Assembly (NCBI GenBank): GCA_034440615.1 | Contig: JAOTOM010002336.1 | Location: 1 to 64,000, forward strand | Length of the DNA stretch: 64,000 bases | DNA from: Ashinkailepas kermadecensis | Lineage: Eukaryota > Arthropoda > Thecostraca > Neolepadidae | Direction: 5' to 3' | Made by a program: the position numbers and the translations under genes | Part shown: positions 24,600 to 35,417 of the stretch, piece after piece | Position numbering within the stretch: position 1 is the stretch's first letter | Layout of the letters: every line of letters begins with the position of its first letter | The notes under the pieces: model-generated | What the model was told of the DNA's origin: nothing | The model's database searches: none | What the model saw: only the letters and a program-made list of their open reading frames with translations

Positions 24600-26130
24600 A
24601 TCACTGTACATATACCCGACCTTCGACACCTTCGAAATTATTTCGATATCTCAGCATTCTGATACCGTACGGCAAGCCACGTCGAATGACACCCACATAA
24701 TGCAACTTGAAGCCATAGCGACGAAACGCGATAACCTTGAAAAATCATAACTAACCTGTGATCTTGAGGCTTGACCTGACATGTCCCGGGTTGAAATGTT
24801 ACTCAAGGGTTGCCCACGGGCTATCTCTTGATACCAAATACTTTACTTAATCTCTTGATACCAAATAGTTTTGGGAGAAAACGAAGAAACGCGGGTCATC
24901 GAAAAAAATAGTTCGACCTTTGACTTTGAAATTTAATGTGATTTCTGAACAGTTTGGTAGATAACCTCACGGCACGTCGAAGGGCACCCACTTGATGAAA
25001 ATTTAAGACATAGCGACGAGGTGCGAGGACTTCGAGCAATTTAAGCTAGCCTTCGATCTTGTGGTTTGACATTGACATGTCCCGGTTTGGAATGTTACTC
25101 GAGGTTCACCACAATTGCTTGATACCAGATGCGGGTAGGTTAGAGCGAAAAAAGATGCTGGCGACCAAAGAAGTCAGTTTGACCTTTGACCATTCGAATT
25201 AGTTCGATTGTATAACATTATAATACAGCAGAAGCCACGTCGAATAACATACACCTGGTGCAAATTGAACCCATAGCGACGAATCGCGGAGACTTTGAAA
25301 AATTCAAACTAGCCTTTGACCTTAAGGTTTGACCTTGACATATCCCGGATTCAAAATATTACTCGAGGGTTCACCGTAGGCTATCCCTTGATAATGGATC
25401 TGGGTGGGCCTGGGTGTAAACGAAAAAAAGCAAGGCGACCGAAGAAATCAGCTTGAATTTTGACCCGTCGAGATTATTACAAATTATCAATTTTCGGACA
25501 CCGCACAACAAGCGACGTCGAATTACATCCATTTTCTGCAAATTGAAGCCATAGCGATGAAACGTGAGGTAATCGAAAAACTCAATCAAACCTTTGACCT
25601 TGACATGTTCCGGTTTGAAATGTTACTCGAGTGTTCACCGCTGGCTATCGCTTGATACCAGATTTGGATAGGTTTGAGCGGAAACGAAAAACAAAATTGA
25701 GGCGACCGAAGGATCAGCTTGACCTTTGCCCCTCAACAACAATTCGATTGCTTAGCTTTTTTCTGCCGCATAACAAGCCACGCCGAATGACGCCCATTTG
25801 ATGGAAATTGAATCGATAGTAACCGAACCGCGCGTTCGGTCGATATCGCTTTTATATCTCCACCTTTATTTATTTATGTATTTCACAGCACATGCCCTCC
25901 ACGTACAGTGGCTGCTATGGACAGTCCCATCTAATAAATCGCCTCCCAATCAATAAATCATCTAATACCTGGAAGTTTAACCTTGTCATGTACCGGTTTG
26001 AAATGTTACACGATGGTTCAGCACAGCTTATCTATCGCCTGTGACCAGATTTGGGCAGGTTTTGGTGAAGACGAAAAAAAATGGGAGGCGACCGAAAAAG
26101 CCGGTTTGCATTGGACCTTGACCATTAAAT
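24600..26130. repeat. Diverged ~275-bp satellite, about 5-6 units
   Basis: The anchor GCCACGTCGAATGAC recurs in variants at about 24672, 24974, 25232, 25511 and 25778. A second anchor, GAAATGTTACTCGAG, recurs about 24790, 25089, 25346, 25616 and 26000. Intervals are 257-302 bp, except the last, which holds about 150 bp of unrelated sequence (25817-25970). Units differ strongly, so the array is old. Each contains TTTGACCTTTGACC- or TTTGACCTTGACAT-like phrases. Confidence 0.85.
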
Positions 26131-26767
26131 TGGTAATGTGAGACCGATGTAATTGCTTCCAGCCTGTTCAGTGCAAGCAGAAGCATTTGTGGTAATTGAT
26201 TCGAACGATCACAAACCCGTCGCTGAATGCCGATGCCAATACAAATACGCCTATGACGAACTCGTTGCTGAACACGAATACGAATGAATACTACATTAAC
26301 TTGACCTACGTGCTTAAGGCTGTCCATGAATTCCCTCCATGGTCTTGCAGATACTCAAGGACACCCAGTCACGTTTCCTCAAAATATATCAATATATGCG
26401 CAGGGGAATACAACCTAAGACGTATAAAGCCTTGCGATAATGCAAATGTGTTTTCTCGCAAAGCACAATTTTCCACCCAAGCGAGAACACCAGATCGTCA
26501 AGGTTCATTTTATTCAAGAATGGCCCTGAAGCAGAAATTTCGAACGTTTGCTGATTTAACATTCGGAGATTTTGTAACGATAGATAGCCCGTGAAGCCCG
26601 TTGATTGGCTAGATCGGCTTCTAGTATTTTTGGTGATTTTTTAAACATATATATATTTTGACTTCATAAACGGTTAACCATACCTTGCGGCGATCATACT
26701 CAGGTAGCTGAAACTTGGGGGGGACACAGAAAGCAAAGGTTTGGAGGGCTTAATAAGAGCCGGTTCA
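26131..26767. other. Unclassified interior of the 3.5-kb block
   Basis: GAAACTTGGGGGGGACACAG near 26712 resembles GAAATTGGGGGGGGACAAGC near the left terminus (23540). This may be a second edge of the same element family. No gene was recognised. Confidence 0.35.
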
Positions 26768-26935
26768 AAAAAAAAAAAAAAAAAAAACCCCCCCCCCCCC
26801 CCCCCCCCCCCCCTCCTAAAAAAAAATATACCCCCTAACCCCAATTCAAAAAAAACCCCCCAAAAAAAAAAAAAACCCCAAAAAAAAAAAAAAAAAAAAT
26901 AAATAAAAAAAAAAAAAAAAACAAAAAAAAAAAAA
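26768..26935. repeat. Homopolymer A/C patch, probable consensus error
   Basis: Long A and C runs alternate with few interruptions (A-run 26768-26787, C-run 26788-26813, A-runs to 26935). The texture resembles an unresolved homopolymer consensus. Frames across it are not credible. Confidence 0.7.
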
Positions 26936-27065
26936 GACAATCTCATCGCTATCACTTCGCTGATGAACAGATAAACATAAACAGATAAATCGCACTTTTC
27001 AGAAATGGGCGGGGGGGGGACATGTCCCCCAGCCCCCCAGTGGTTACACCCATGCTTGAGTGCAT

Positions 27066-27472
27066 TCCCCCACAGCAGCGAAGATTGGGAGGTCTGTGAG
27101 CCGTGATCTACACAGATGCTAGTGGCCACGTGCGTGGCGTCTGCCCATTTCAACCCCCACGACTGTCGAACACTGTATGCTATTGTATACAGTGCAGTGT
27201 GTCTAAGTTTGCGATGTCAGGCGCCGATGCAAGTATGTAAATACAATTTTGAATTAAGATAGCTTCTAACTCCAGAGGAATATAGTTACCAAAATAGGAA
27301 TCGGGGCTTATTTCGAAGTCAGGTATTGGCATAGGAGCCGAATTCGATACATACGTGCATCCCCCTGCCCCAACTCAGTAGTATCATCAACTTTATGAGT
27401 GCGCTGCATGAAAGGAAGCGACTTCAAAACATCCTTTTCCCCCACTGAAGTGCTCTCACGCCTCTGACCAGT
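27066..27472. other. Unclassified stretch
   Basis: No recognised gene, RNA or repeat beyond the presumed right half of the interrupted dispersed-family copy. Confidence 0.4.
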
Positions 27473-27673
27473 ACTGCCGGCAGAGGCACAGCCAGGGGGG
27501 GGCCTCAGCAACCAAAATACACTATATCAAACGATAAATTTTGAGATTTTTACCACTCAAATCCTACATTTCCGGCGCCCGAAGCTCGCTGATAACTTTA
27601 TCTGCTTCCTCACATTTTTGTTTGTTCTGCCCCACCCCCTTAAGAAAATCCTGGCTGTGCCACTGACTGCCGG
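27473..27673 (+). mobile_element. hAT-like MITE with perfect 8-bp TSD
   Basis: The 185-bp element (27481-27665) begins CAGAGGCACAGCCAGGGGG and ends AAAATCCTGGCTGTGCCACTG. The ends are complementary apart from small changes. Exact duplications ACTGCCGG flank it (27473-27480 and 27666-27673). The interior TTTTGAGATTTTTACCACTC is shared with 16723-16906 and 40493-40759. Confidence 0.88.
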
Positions 27674-28299
27674 CCAGCGTGTTCCACTACTGCCTCTTAG
27701 GTCCTGCCCAGTGCTGCCCGGTGCCCGGTGTTGCCCAGTCCTGTGTTCTGTGTTCTATGCTCTGTGCTCTGTGTCCCATGTTCAGGCACCGTCGAGACGA
27801 CGTGAAGTGACGGCCGCCAAGGCTCCCCTCCCCGCGCTCGCCCTCCCCTCCTCAGCGCCTTTTGGCCGCCGCCGCTGGGACCAGCAGCCGGGAACTTTCG
27901 AACTCTCTCGACCCCCGTCCCCTCCCTACTGCTCCGCAGTCCCCCCTCCATGTGGGGCGCCGAGGCCGAGGCTTACCTGGAGACCAGCTGAATAAAAACG
28001 CAAATAAACGGAGGGGTGCCAGTCAAGTACGTGTGCCCCTGGCGGCGACGACAGGTATATACAGGTTCAGGCGAGGTGGGGAGGGTCACACTCTGACGCG
28101 AGGGGAGGGGTGGACGAAGGGAAATGACCGCCAATTCATCGTGTTCCAGAGCCGCTAATATGTGCGCCGTGAATTTCGCCATGCGATTTCATGGCGATGC
28201 GCTTTACACACTGCATTCCTGATGAAAATAGGCGCCCGATTCCGCCAGCTCCTTTGCACTTAATCAAGAAATGCTCAGAAAGTACACGGATGTGATTTG
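27674..28299. other. GC-rich stretch, no gene recognised
   Basis: 27790-27990 is CpG-rich. On the minus strand CTCCAG/GTAAGC (about 27973-27984) matches a splice-donor consensus. A 125-codon plus frame (27618-27995) overlaps minus frames and shows no domain. A 5' exon or promoter is possible but unsupported. Confidence 0.3.
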
Positions 28300-28785
28300 G
28301 ATCTGGAGGCGTTCATATTTTCCAAAGTTCACAATTTCCAACGTTCATGATTTCCCAATTGGAAGTATATTTCAAAACAGCTCAGATAAGAGGCGTTCAT
28401 ATGTTCCAAAGTTCATCATTTACAAATTGAAGGTTAAGTTCGAAAACGTGGAAGTTAGCTTCCAAATTGGAAATTAACTTCCAAAAGTCGGAAGGTTGGG
28501 TTAGGCTATGTTAGGTATGTTATGTTAGGTTAGGCTATGTTAGGTTTGGTTTGGTTCCTTTCCGGGCTACTTTTGGAAGTTGATTTCCTTTTTTTTTGGA
28601 AGTTAACTTCAAATTTGGAAGCTAATTTCTAAGTTGTAAATTTGAACTTGGGAACACATGAACGCCTCCTATCTGGGCTGTTTGAGAAATTGGCCTCCAA
28701 TATTTGCAAGTTTACTTCCAATTTGGAAATTATGAACGTTGAAAATTGTGAACTTTGGAATAGATGATACGCCGCCTCTGGATCG
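28300..28785. repeat. Foldback element with TTAGG-rich centre
   Basis: The left arm (28300-28505) and right arm (about 28553-28785) are complementary for roughly 200 bp. Examples are TTCCAAAGTTCACAATTTCC, GGAGGCGTTCAT and CAACTTCCAAAAG-type phrases with their complements. The centre (about 28499-28552) contains GGTTAGGCTATGTTAGG and GTTAGGTTAGG. Arms diverge by indels and substitutions. No flanking duplication was identified and no protein is encoded. Confidence 0.85.
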
Positions 28786-29069
28786 GAGTGGTGACGCGCT
28801 TCCCTTTCAGAAATCGCGCCGTCGGCTGCTCGTGGATCACTGGATCGCTGGTCCGCTTAGTTTTGACGGCGACTTCCGTCATCTAGCTACGCTTGGCCGT
28901 TCGTACGTCCACGGTCCACGAGCCTGCTCATTGCACTTAGCTCCCAAAAAATGATCTCCCTCGCAGAGGGGATACAGGGGTCCAAAGAGGCCATGCCCCA
29001 CCTCTCCCCACCGAAAGAGGCTCGATTTTTGTCGATTTTTTCCACTAAAGTAGCGAACATTTGATGAGA
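28786..29069. other. Unclassified stretch
   Basis: Nothing recognised between the foldback and the 44-bp array. Confidence 0.4.
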
Positions 29070-29767
29070 TTGATGTTGTCTCATCATACCCCGCGAGTGC
29101 CAGCTGTTCAGATCTGATGTTGTCTCATCACACCCCGCGAGTGCCAGCTGTTCAGATTGATGTTGTCTCATCATACCCCGCGAGTGCCAGCTGTTCAGAT
29201 CTGATGTTGTCTCATCACCCGCGAGTGCCAGCTGTTCAGATTGATGTTGTCTCATCTACCCCGCGAGTGCCAGCTGTTCAGATCTGATGTTGTCTTCATC
29301 CCCGCGAGTGCCAGCTGTTCAGATCGATGTTGTCTCATCATACCCCGCGAGTGCCAGCTGTTCAGATCTGATGTTGTCTCATCATACCCCGCGAGTGCCA
29401 GCTGTTCAGATCTGATGTTGTCTCATCACACCCCGCGAGTGCCAGCTGTTCAGATTGATGTTGTCTCATCATACCCCGCGAGTGCCAGCTGTTCAGATCT
29501 GATGTTGTCTCATCATACCCCGCGAGTGCCAGCTGTTCAGATCTGATGTTGTCTCATCATACCCCGCGAGTGCCAGCTGTTCAGATCTGATGTTGTCTCA
29601 TCATACCCCGCGAGTGCCAGCTGTTCAGATCTGATGTTGTCTCATCACACCCCGCGAGTGCCAGCTGTTCAGATTGATGTTGTCTCATCACCCCGCGAGT
29701 GCCAGCTGTTCAGATCTGATGTTGTCTCATCATACCCCGCGAGTGCCAGCTGTTCAGATCTGATGTT
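29070..29767. repeat. ~44-bp minisatellite, about 16 copies
   Basis: The unit is GATGTTGTCTCATCATACCC plus CGCGAGTGCCAGCTGTTCAG plus ATCT. Variants lack CTAC or ATAC (unit 38-44 bp) or read ACACCCC. Apart from small indels the copies are almost identical, so the array is recent. Confidence 0.95.
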
Positions 29768-30163
29768 TTTATCGGATGTTTTATTTGTCCCCCTCCGAAG
29801 CCAGGCTTCTGTATCCGCTCATGCCCTCGCGTTCATGTTGCATTTTTCTAGTGAAGTAAAATTGAAGTTTGGCAAAGTAAAATGCGTTCTTTGGAATAGA
29901 GCTGGCTGAAAACTGACCGACCAAAAAAGAAGAAAAAAAAACAATCAGAACTCATTGAGTGTACTAGGTCGGTTGTTTGGGTCAGCATCACATCGCATAT
30001 TTCGAAAACAAACTGCAAAATTCCCCCTTCATCCGTAAATGTACCAATGTTCGGCGATGTGTTGTTCATTGTTGTTGTTGTTGTTGTTCAAGCACCGAAG
30101 CTGTTCATCATCGAATCGTAAGTTCAAAACTGGCCTGCAAGTGGTTCTGGGAGTATGTGAAGC
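29768..30163. other. Unclassified stretch
   Basis: Contains a (GTT)n run at about 30062-30088. No gene was recognised. Confidence 0.45.
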
Positions 30164-30345
30164 CAGGGGCGGATAGGAACACTGGTTCATGTGCCCCCAT
30201 CCCTTATGCAAATGTGCCGGTACTCTGACCGGGAATAAGCGCTCCTTCGGAGACTCGAGTGCACCCCTCCCCCGCTCGATACCTTTTCCAGCGAAAAAGC
30301 GCCCCTTCACTATACCCGAGTGCACCCCCCCCCGCCCCTCCCGTC
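30164..30345 (+). mobile_element. CAGGGGCGGAT dispersed family copy
   Basis: It starts CAGGGGCGGATAGGAACACT and carries GCGCTCCTTCGGAGACTCGA, GTGCACCCC, AAAGCGCCCCTTCACTATAC and CGAGTGCACC. The right end appears lost or strongly diverged, so the target duplication cannot be tested. Confidence 0.55.
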
Positions 30346-30454
30346 CCTCCTCTCACCGGATTTCCAGTCGACGATGCCTGTGTGTCGCATTCCCCAGACT
30401 GTGTCTTCGCCGTTCGCTGTTGATGGTTGTCCAACGAAAAAACATCTCCCAACT

Positions 30455-30770
30455 GTCATCGGATGAAGGGACGGTCAGCCGTTCTTCTGCTAACCCCATC
30501 AGATGAAGGGACGGTCAGCCGTTCTTCTGCTAACCCCATCAGATGAAGGGAAGGTCAGCCGTTCTTCTGTCAATCCCCAGCAGATGAAGGGACGGTCAGC
30601 CGTTCTTCTGTCAATCCCCAGCAGATGAAGGGACTGTCAGCCGTTCTCCTGCCAGCCCTCATCAGATGAAGGGACTGACAGCCGTTCTCCTGCCAACCCT
30701 CATCAGATGAAGGGACGGTCAGCCGTTCTTTTGTCAATCCCCATCAGATGAAGGGACTGTCAGCCGTTCT
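30455..30770. repeat. ~40-bp minisatellite, about 8 copies
   Basis: The unit is ATCAGATGAAGGGACGGTCA plus GCCGTTCTTCTGCTAACCCC, with ACTGTCAGCCGTTCTCCTGC variants. The copies are 40-41 bp. Confidence 0.93.
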
Positions 30771-31063
30771 TCCCGTTCTGTCCGCCCCTTCGCCGTTGTT
30801 CACGCAGTCCACAGGTTCACAGGTTCTACAGGTTCACGCAGTCCACACGTTCACAATACAGTACTGAGTTGCAGAGCGGAGGAGGGGTGGAAATTGAACT
30901 TCAGCGAGGTGAACTGGCTGGTCCACAGCGGGGGCTGCGACCTGGGCGACTCCCCATTAAGTGGAGCCAGAAAATTGGCAAGTCAGAATCGAGAGGATTT
31001 GCTTTGCAACAATCAATGACGTGAGATTGCTTTTAATCTGGTTGAACCTGAGCCAGCTTTGAG
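30771..31063. other. Unclassified stretch
   Basis: A short ACAGGTTCACAGGTTC repeat lies near 30810-30850. No gene was recognised. Confidence 0.4.
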
Positions 31064-31350
31064 GATGTGCGATACTTCGAAGTGGTGCAGCGGCCTAATG
31101 ATGGGTGTTTGAGGACGTGCGACACTCGTAGTGCAGCGGCCTAATGATGGGTGTTTGAGGACGGGCGACACTCCAACATAGTGCAGCGCCCTAATGCTCG
31201 GTGTTTGAGTACTTGCGACACCTTAACATAGTGCAGCGACCTATGCTCGATGATTGAGGACGTGCGACATTTTAGCGTAGTGCGGCGGCCCATGATGGAT
31301 GTTTGAAGACGTGCGACACTTTAACGGTGCGGCGGTCTATGTTCGATGTT
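31064..31350. repeat. ~50-55-bp tandem repeat, about 5-6 diverged copies
   Basis: The unit is GAGGACGTGCGACACTTTAA plus CATAGTGCAGCGGCCTAATG plus ATGGGTGTTT, with moderate divergence and indels. Confidence 0.88.
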
Positions 31351-31960
31351 AAATTGGCCGCAGTTCGCCGAGTAGGCACAAAGCTGTCATACAAGCCGTC
31401 CCTGGCCTGCGCCAGCCTTTGCTGGGCCTGCTGCACTCTACCGGCACGCGATGGCCGAGCCGTCGTATCTCACCGACAGGGGATGCAGACACGGCTGTTT
31501 GTTGTGTGGGCATGTCTGCATGCACATGCGCAGTGCAGTGGCCGGCATTGCATCATTCGAGCTTGGTTGCAGTTGCATGTTGCACTATTCCTGCCGGCCC
31601 CGAGTGGGGCTCAGCTGGAACAACTGCAAACTGCATCACTGCATCAAACTGCAAACTGCAAACTGCAAACTGCATCACTGAGTATGTGCGGGACATCGCG
31701 GAGGCGTCCCTTCCGTCTCGGTGCCCACCGGGAGGTGTTTCTCTGACACTTGGAGGCGATGCCCATGGTGGGGAAGTTGGAAGATTTTTGGTGGGGATGA
31801 ATGCATAAAGGGAATGGGTGCCGCCAATTTGGTTGGTGGAGCCCACCCCTTATTCTCTCATGTTAAGAGAGCAAGAAGTAGTAAGCAAGAGCAAGAGCAA
31901 GAAGGAAGAAGTTGATCGGGCCACGGCAAAGCTGGTTGGGCCCAGGCTCCACCAAAAACT
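31351..31960. other. Unclassified stretch with small tandem runs
   Basis: GCAAACT repeats lie at 31626-31670 and AGAGCAAGA repeats at 31868-31905. A plus frame of 147 codons (31303-31746) begins inside the preceding array and has no recognisable domain. Confidence 0.4.
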
Positions 31961-32170
31961 GTGGGAAGCAGAGGCACAGCCAAGGGGGTGGTGTGGGACC
32001 CCCCCCCCCCTCCTTAGCACCCAAAAATATGGTAGACCAAACGAGAAACTTGAAGATAAAAACACACAAAACGCAAAATTTGCGGCCGGATGCCTTTTTA
32101 TTTCATCGCATTTTTCGGGGAGCTGGGAAGGGGGCCTTAGGATGATCCTCGCCACACCACTGGTACGAGG
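31961..32170 (+). mobile_element. hAT-like MITE, diverged
   Basis: The 194-bp element (31969-32162) has left end CAGAGGCACAGCCAAGGGGG and right end ATCCTCGCCACACCACTG. The left end closely matches the copy at 27481. Flanks GTGGGAAG (31961-31968) and GTACGAGG (32163-32170) match at 5/8, a weak and probably decayed duplication. Confidence 0.55.
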
Positions 32171-33119
32171 CTTCACTACTGGATATACCCCTCCATTCTC
32201 CTCTTCGCCGTGCTCAGCACACAGAGGTCAAAGATCGTGCATTCTGGGTCAGGGGTCAAGCGGTGGGGGCGAGGCGTCCACCGCTGTCAACCGACAGGCG
32301 TTGGACGGAGGCCACAGGATGTACAGTGCGATCGAAGTCACCAGATTGTCCCGAAGAATATTGCCGGCATCTGGATGCCAGTGTATCAGCATCAGGTCAG
32401 CTCACCTTTCGAGGATCGTGCGGGATTAAATCATCAACATGCTGGTCTGCTGCGATTGTTTCACCATTCATGATTTAAGTCTCACTTCGCCGAGTATTTG
32501 TCATCATTGGCTTCATCTGTCACTGGGTTTCTACCTGTTGGTGATTTACTAAAAGGCAAGCAAACAAACAAGCAATATATTTTCAGAATAAAAAAACGAT
32601 CGCAAGGACAATTTTACCAAGGACACTTCAAGGTTCATGAACCGCATACAGATTCCCAGGACACACCAATTCCTGGCTGCTGCCGATGCGCACGAGGACA
32701 AATCACGAGGCGTGGCGACGGGTCACGTGCTATGACGTCAATGGACGAGGCATGACGTCATGCAGACGATCACACCACGCGACGTGACATGTTCATTCCG
32801 GGCCCATGCTGGTGACTCAGATCGAGTGGCGCACATGCGGGAAAGCGGCGGTAAACCCCACGACCCGACGTGAGGCCGACGTGCAAGAGACGGAGCCGAG
32901 CGGGGTCACAGTATTGTAGCGAACTCAGCGGACCGTCGCGTGACTACTTATCCGACTGGTCGACATTTTCTCCTCTTTGACTGAGTCAAAGTGTCATCTG
33001 CCAGGGTTGGGGCGGGTAGCTTTAGAGTTCCTTTCAGCCGGCTTGCGTGACATCCGGTGTTTAATTATCAAAGGTGAATCAAGAGTTATCGACATTCGCC
33101 AGGTGGGAAACGCGTGGCG
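32171..33119. other. Unclassified stretch with two CRE palindromes
   Basis: TGACGTCA occurs at 32733-32740 and 32753-32760. An AAGCAAACAAACAAGC run at 32556 may be a retroposon tail. No gene was recognised. Confidence 0.4.
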
Positions 33120-34933
33120 GCACGCACGGACACTGGTATAACTGACAGGTACACATAGGACACACACACGGACACTGGTATAACTGACAGGTACACATAG
33201 GACACACACACGGACACTGGTATAACTGACAGGTACACATAGGACACACACACGGACACTGGTATAACTGACAGGTACACATAGGACACACACACGGACA
33301 CTGGTATAACTGACAGGTACACATAGGACACACACACGGACACTGGTATAACTGACAGGTACACATAGGACACACACACGGACACTGATATAACTGACAG
33401 GTACACATAGGACACACACATGGACACTGGTATAACTGACAGGTACACATAGGACACACACACGGACACTGGTATAACTGACAGGTACACATAGGACACA
33501 CACACGGACACTGGTATAACTGACAGGTACACATAGGACACACACACGGACACTGGTATAACTGACAGGTACACATAGGACACACACACAGACGCTGGTA
33601 TAACTGACAGGTACACATAGGACACCCACACGGACACTGGTATAACTGACAGGTACACATAGGACACACACACGGACACCGGTATAACTGACAGGTACAC
33701 ATAGGACACACACACGGACACTGGTATAACTGACAGGTACACATAGGACACACACAGACACTGGTATAACTGACAGGTACACATAGGACACACACACGGA
33801 CACTGGTATAACTGACAGGTACACATAGGACACACACACGGACGCTGGCATAACTGACAGGTACACATAGGACACACACAGACACTGGTATAACTGACAG
33901 GTACACATAGGACACACACACGGACACCGGTATAACTGACAGGTACACATAGGACACACACACGGACACTGGTATAACTGACAGGTACACATAGGATACA
34001 CACAGACACTGGTATAACTGACAGGTACACATAGGACACACACACGGACACTGGTATAACTGACAGGTACACATAGGACACACACACGGACGCTGGCATA
34101 ACTGACAGGTACACATAGGACACACACAGACGCTGGTATAACTGGCCGGCACAGGTACACATAGGACACACACACGGACACTGGTATAACTGACAGGTAC
34201 ACATAGGACACACACACGGACATCGGTATAACTGACAGGTACACATAGGACACACACACGGACACTGGTATAACTGACAGGTACACATAGGACACACACA
34301 GACACTGGTATAACTGACAGGTACACATAGGACACACACACGGACACTGGTATAACTGACAGGTACACATAGGACACACACACGGACGCTGGCATAACTG
34401 ACAGGTACACATAGGACACACACAGACGCTGGTATAACTGACAGGTACACATAGGACACACACACGGACACTGGTATAACTGACAGGTACACATAGGACA
34501 CACACACGGACACTGGTATAACTGACAGGTACACATAGGACACACACACGGACACTGGTATAACTGACAGGTACACATAGGACACACACACGGACACTGG
34601 TATAATTGACAGGTACACATAGCGACGGACCATAACTGACACGGACACTGGTATAACTGACAGGTGCACATAGGACACACACACGGACACTGGTATAACT
34701 GACAGGTACACATAGGACACACACACGGACACTGGTATAACTGACAGGTACACATAGGACACACACAGACACTGGTATAACTGACAGGTACACATAGGAC
34801 ACACACACAGACACTGGTATAACTGACAGGTACACATAGGACACACACACGGACACTGGTATAACTGACAGGTACACATAGGACACACACACGGACACTG
34901 GTATAACTGACAGGTACACATAGGACACACAAA
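33120..34933. repeat. 42-bp satellite array, about 43 copies
   Basis: The unit is CGGACACTGGTATAACTGAC plus AGGTACACATAGGACACACA plus CA. Forty-two is divisible by three, so frames of 616-720 codons stay open on the minus strand in all three frames, giving 14-residue peptide cycles rich in Cys, Val and Tyr. Some units are 38 bp (missing part of the CACACACG) and switch the frame. One unit has an insert (CCGGCACAGG, near 34145) and one cluster is rearranged (34620-34650). That all three frames are open argues against a protein. Confidence 0.96.
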
Positions 34934-35417
34934 CAAAAACAGTTTTGTCTGGGGAAGTTGTGATAGGCAATGGAGATGGAGCCGTATTCAAGTGATTCCT
35001 TACCTCGAAATGCGCCCAAATTACGACGTCGATGGCTATATTCCTCAGGATCTGGGAGCTATCCCCAGTTGAAATTGAATTTGCATTCATTCTTCGACAC
35101 CGAAAATAGTGAGTTGGAGCACAATGTGGCCAGTTGGCCAGCGAGTTGGAGCACAATGTGGCCAGTTGGCCAGCGAGTTGGAGCCAAAGTGCCCAGCTTG
35201 TCGGCCAGCGTTTTCATATATTGTGTGAAGGCCACGGGCGTTAACGCCGCTGAGGTCCCTGGCATCCCAACCGCACCTGATGTTTTTGCGCGAGGTCCGA
35301 CCCCACCTGGGAAGCTGGCAACATTCAGAGAAACACGGCATCGTCCTCGGAAGTTGGCCAGTGTGTGTATCTCGGGCGACATCCGAGTCGGGTGAATGGA
35401 CCCGCCAACGGTGCCGC
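34934..35417. other. Unclassified stretch with a short 32-bp repeat
   Basis: GCGAGTTGGAGCACAATGTG plus GCCAGTTGGCCA is repeated about 2.5 times at 35110-35190. Otherwise nothing is recognised. Confidence 0.6.

Larger units (their letters stand above)
23508..27065. mobile_element. 3.53-kb block with inverted termini and 14-bp direct repeats
   Basis: ATGCTTGAGTGCAT occurs exactly at 23508-23521 and 27052-27065. Just inside, the left end reads GGGTGTAGCCAC and the right end reads GTGGTTACACCC, its complement with one mismatch. This is what insertion of a terminal-inverted-repeat element looks like. However, a 14-bp target duplication is longer than I know for any standard superfamily. The interior holds another MITE-like copy, a ~275-bp satellite and a homopolymer-rich patch, with no transposase recognised. 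It may be a small MITE split by later insertions. Confidence 0.6.

Noticed and set aside
26674..27153. 159-codon Phe-rich minus frame as a membrane protein
   Set aside because: It is produced by the homopolymer A/C patch, which is probably a consensus error.
28499..28552. True telomere array
   Set aside because: The TTAGG units are few, irregular and enclosed by foldback arms, so this is not a chromosome end.
30455..30770. CRISPR array (40-bp repeats)
   Set aside because: There are no distinct spacers; it is a simple tandem repeat.
32994..35156. 720-codon minus-strand frame as a giant repeat protein
   Set aside because: It is the 42-bp array read through. The other two minus frames are equally open, and the non-repeat ends show no domain or signal.
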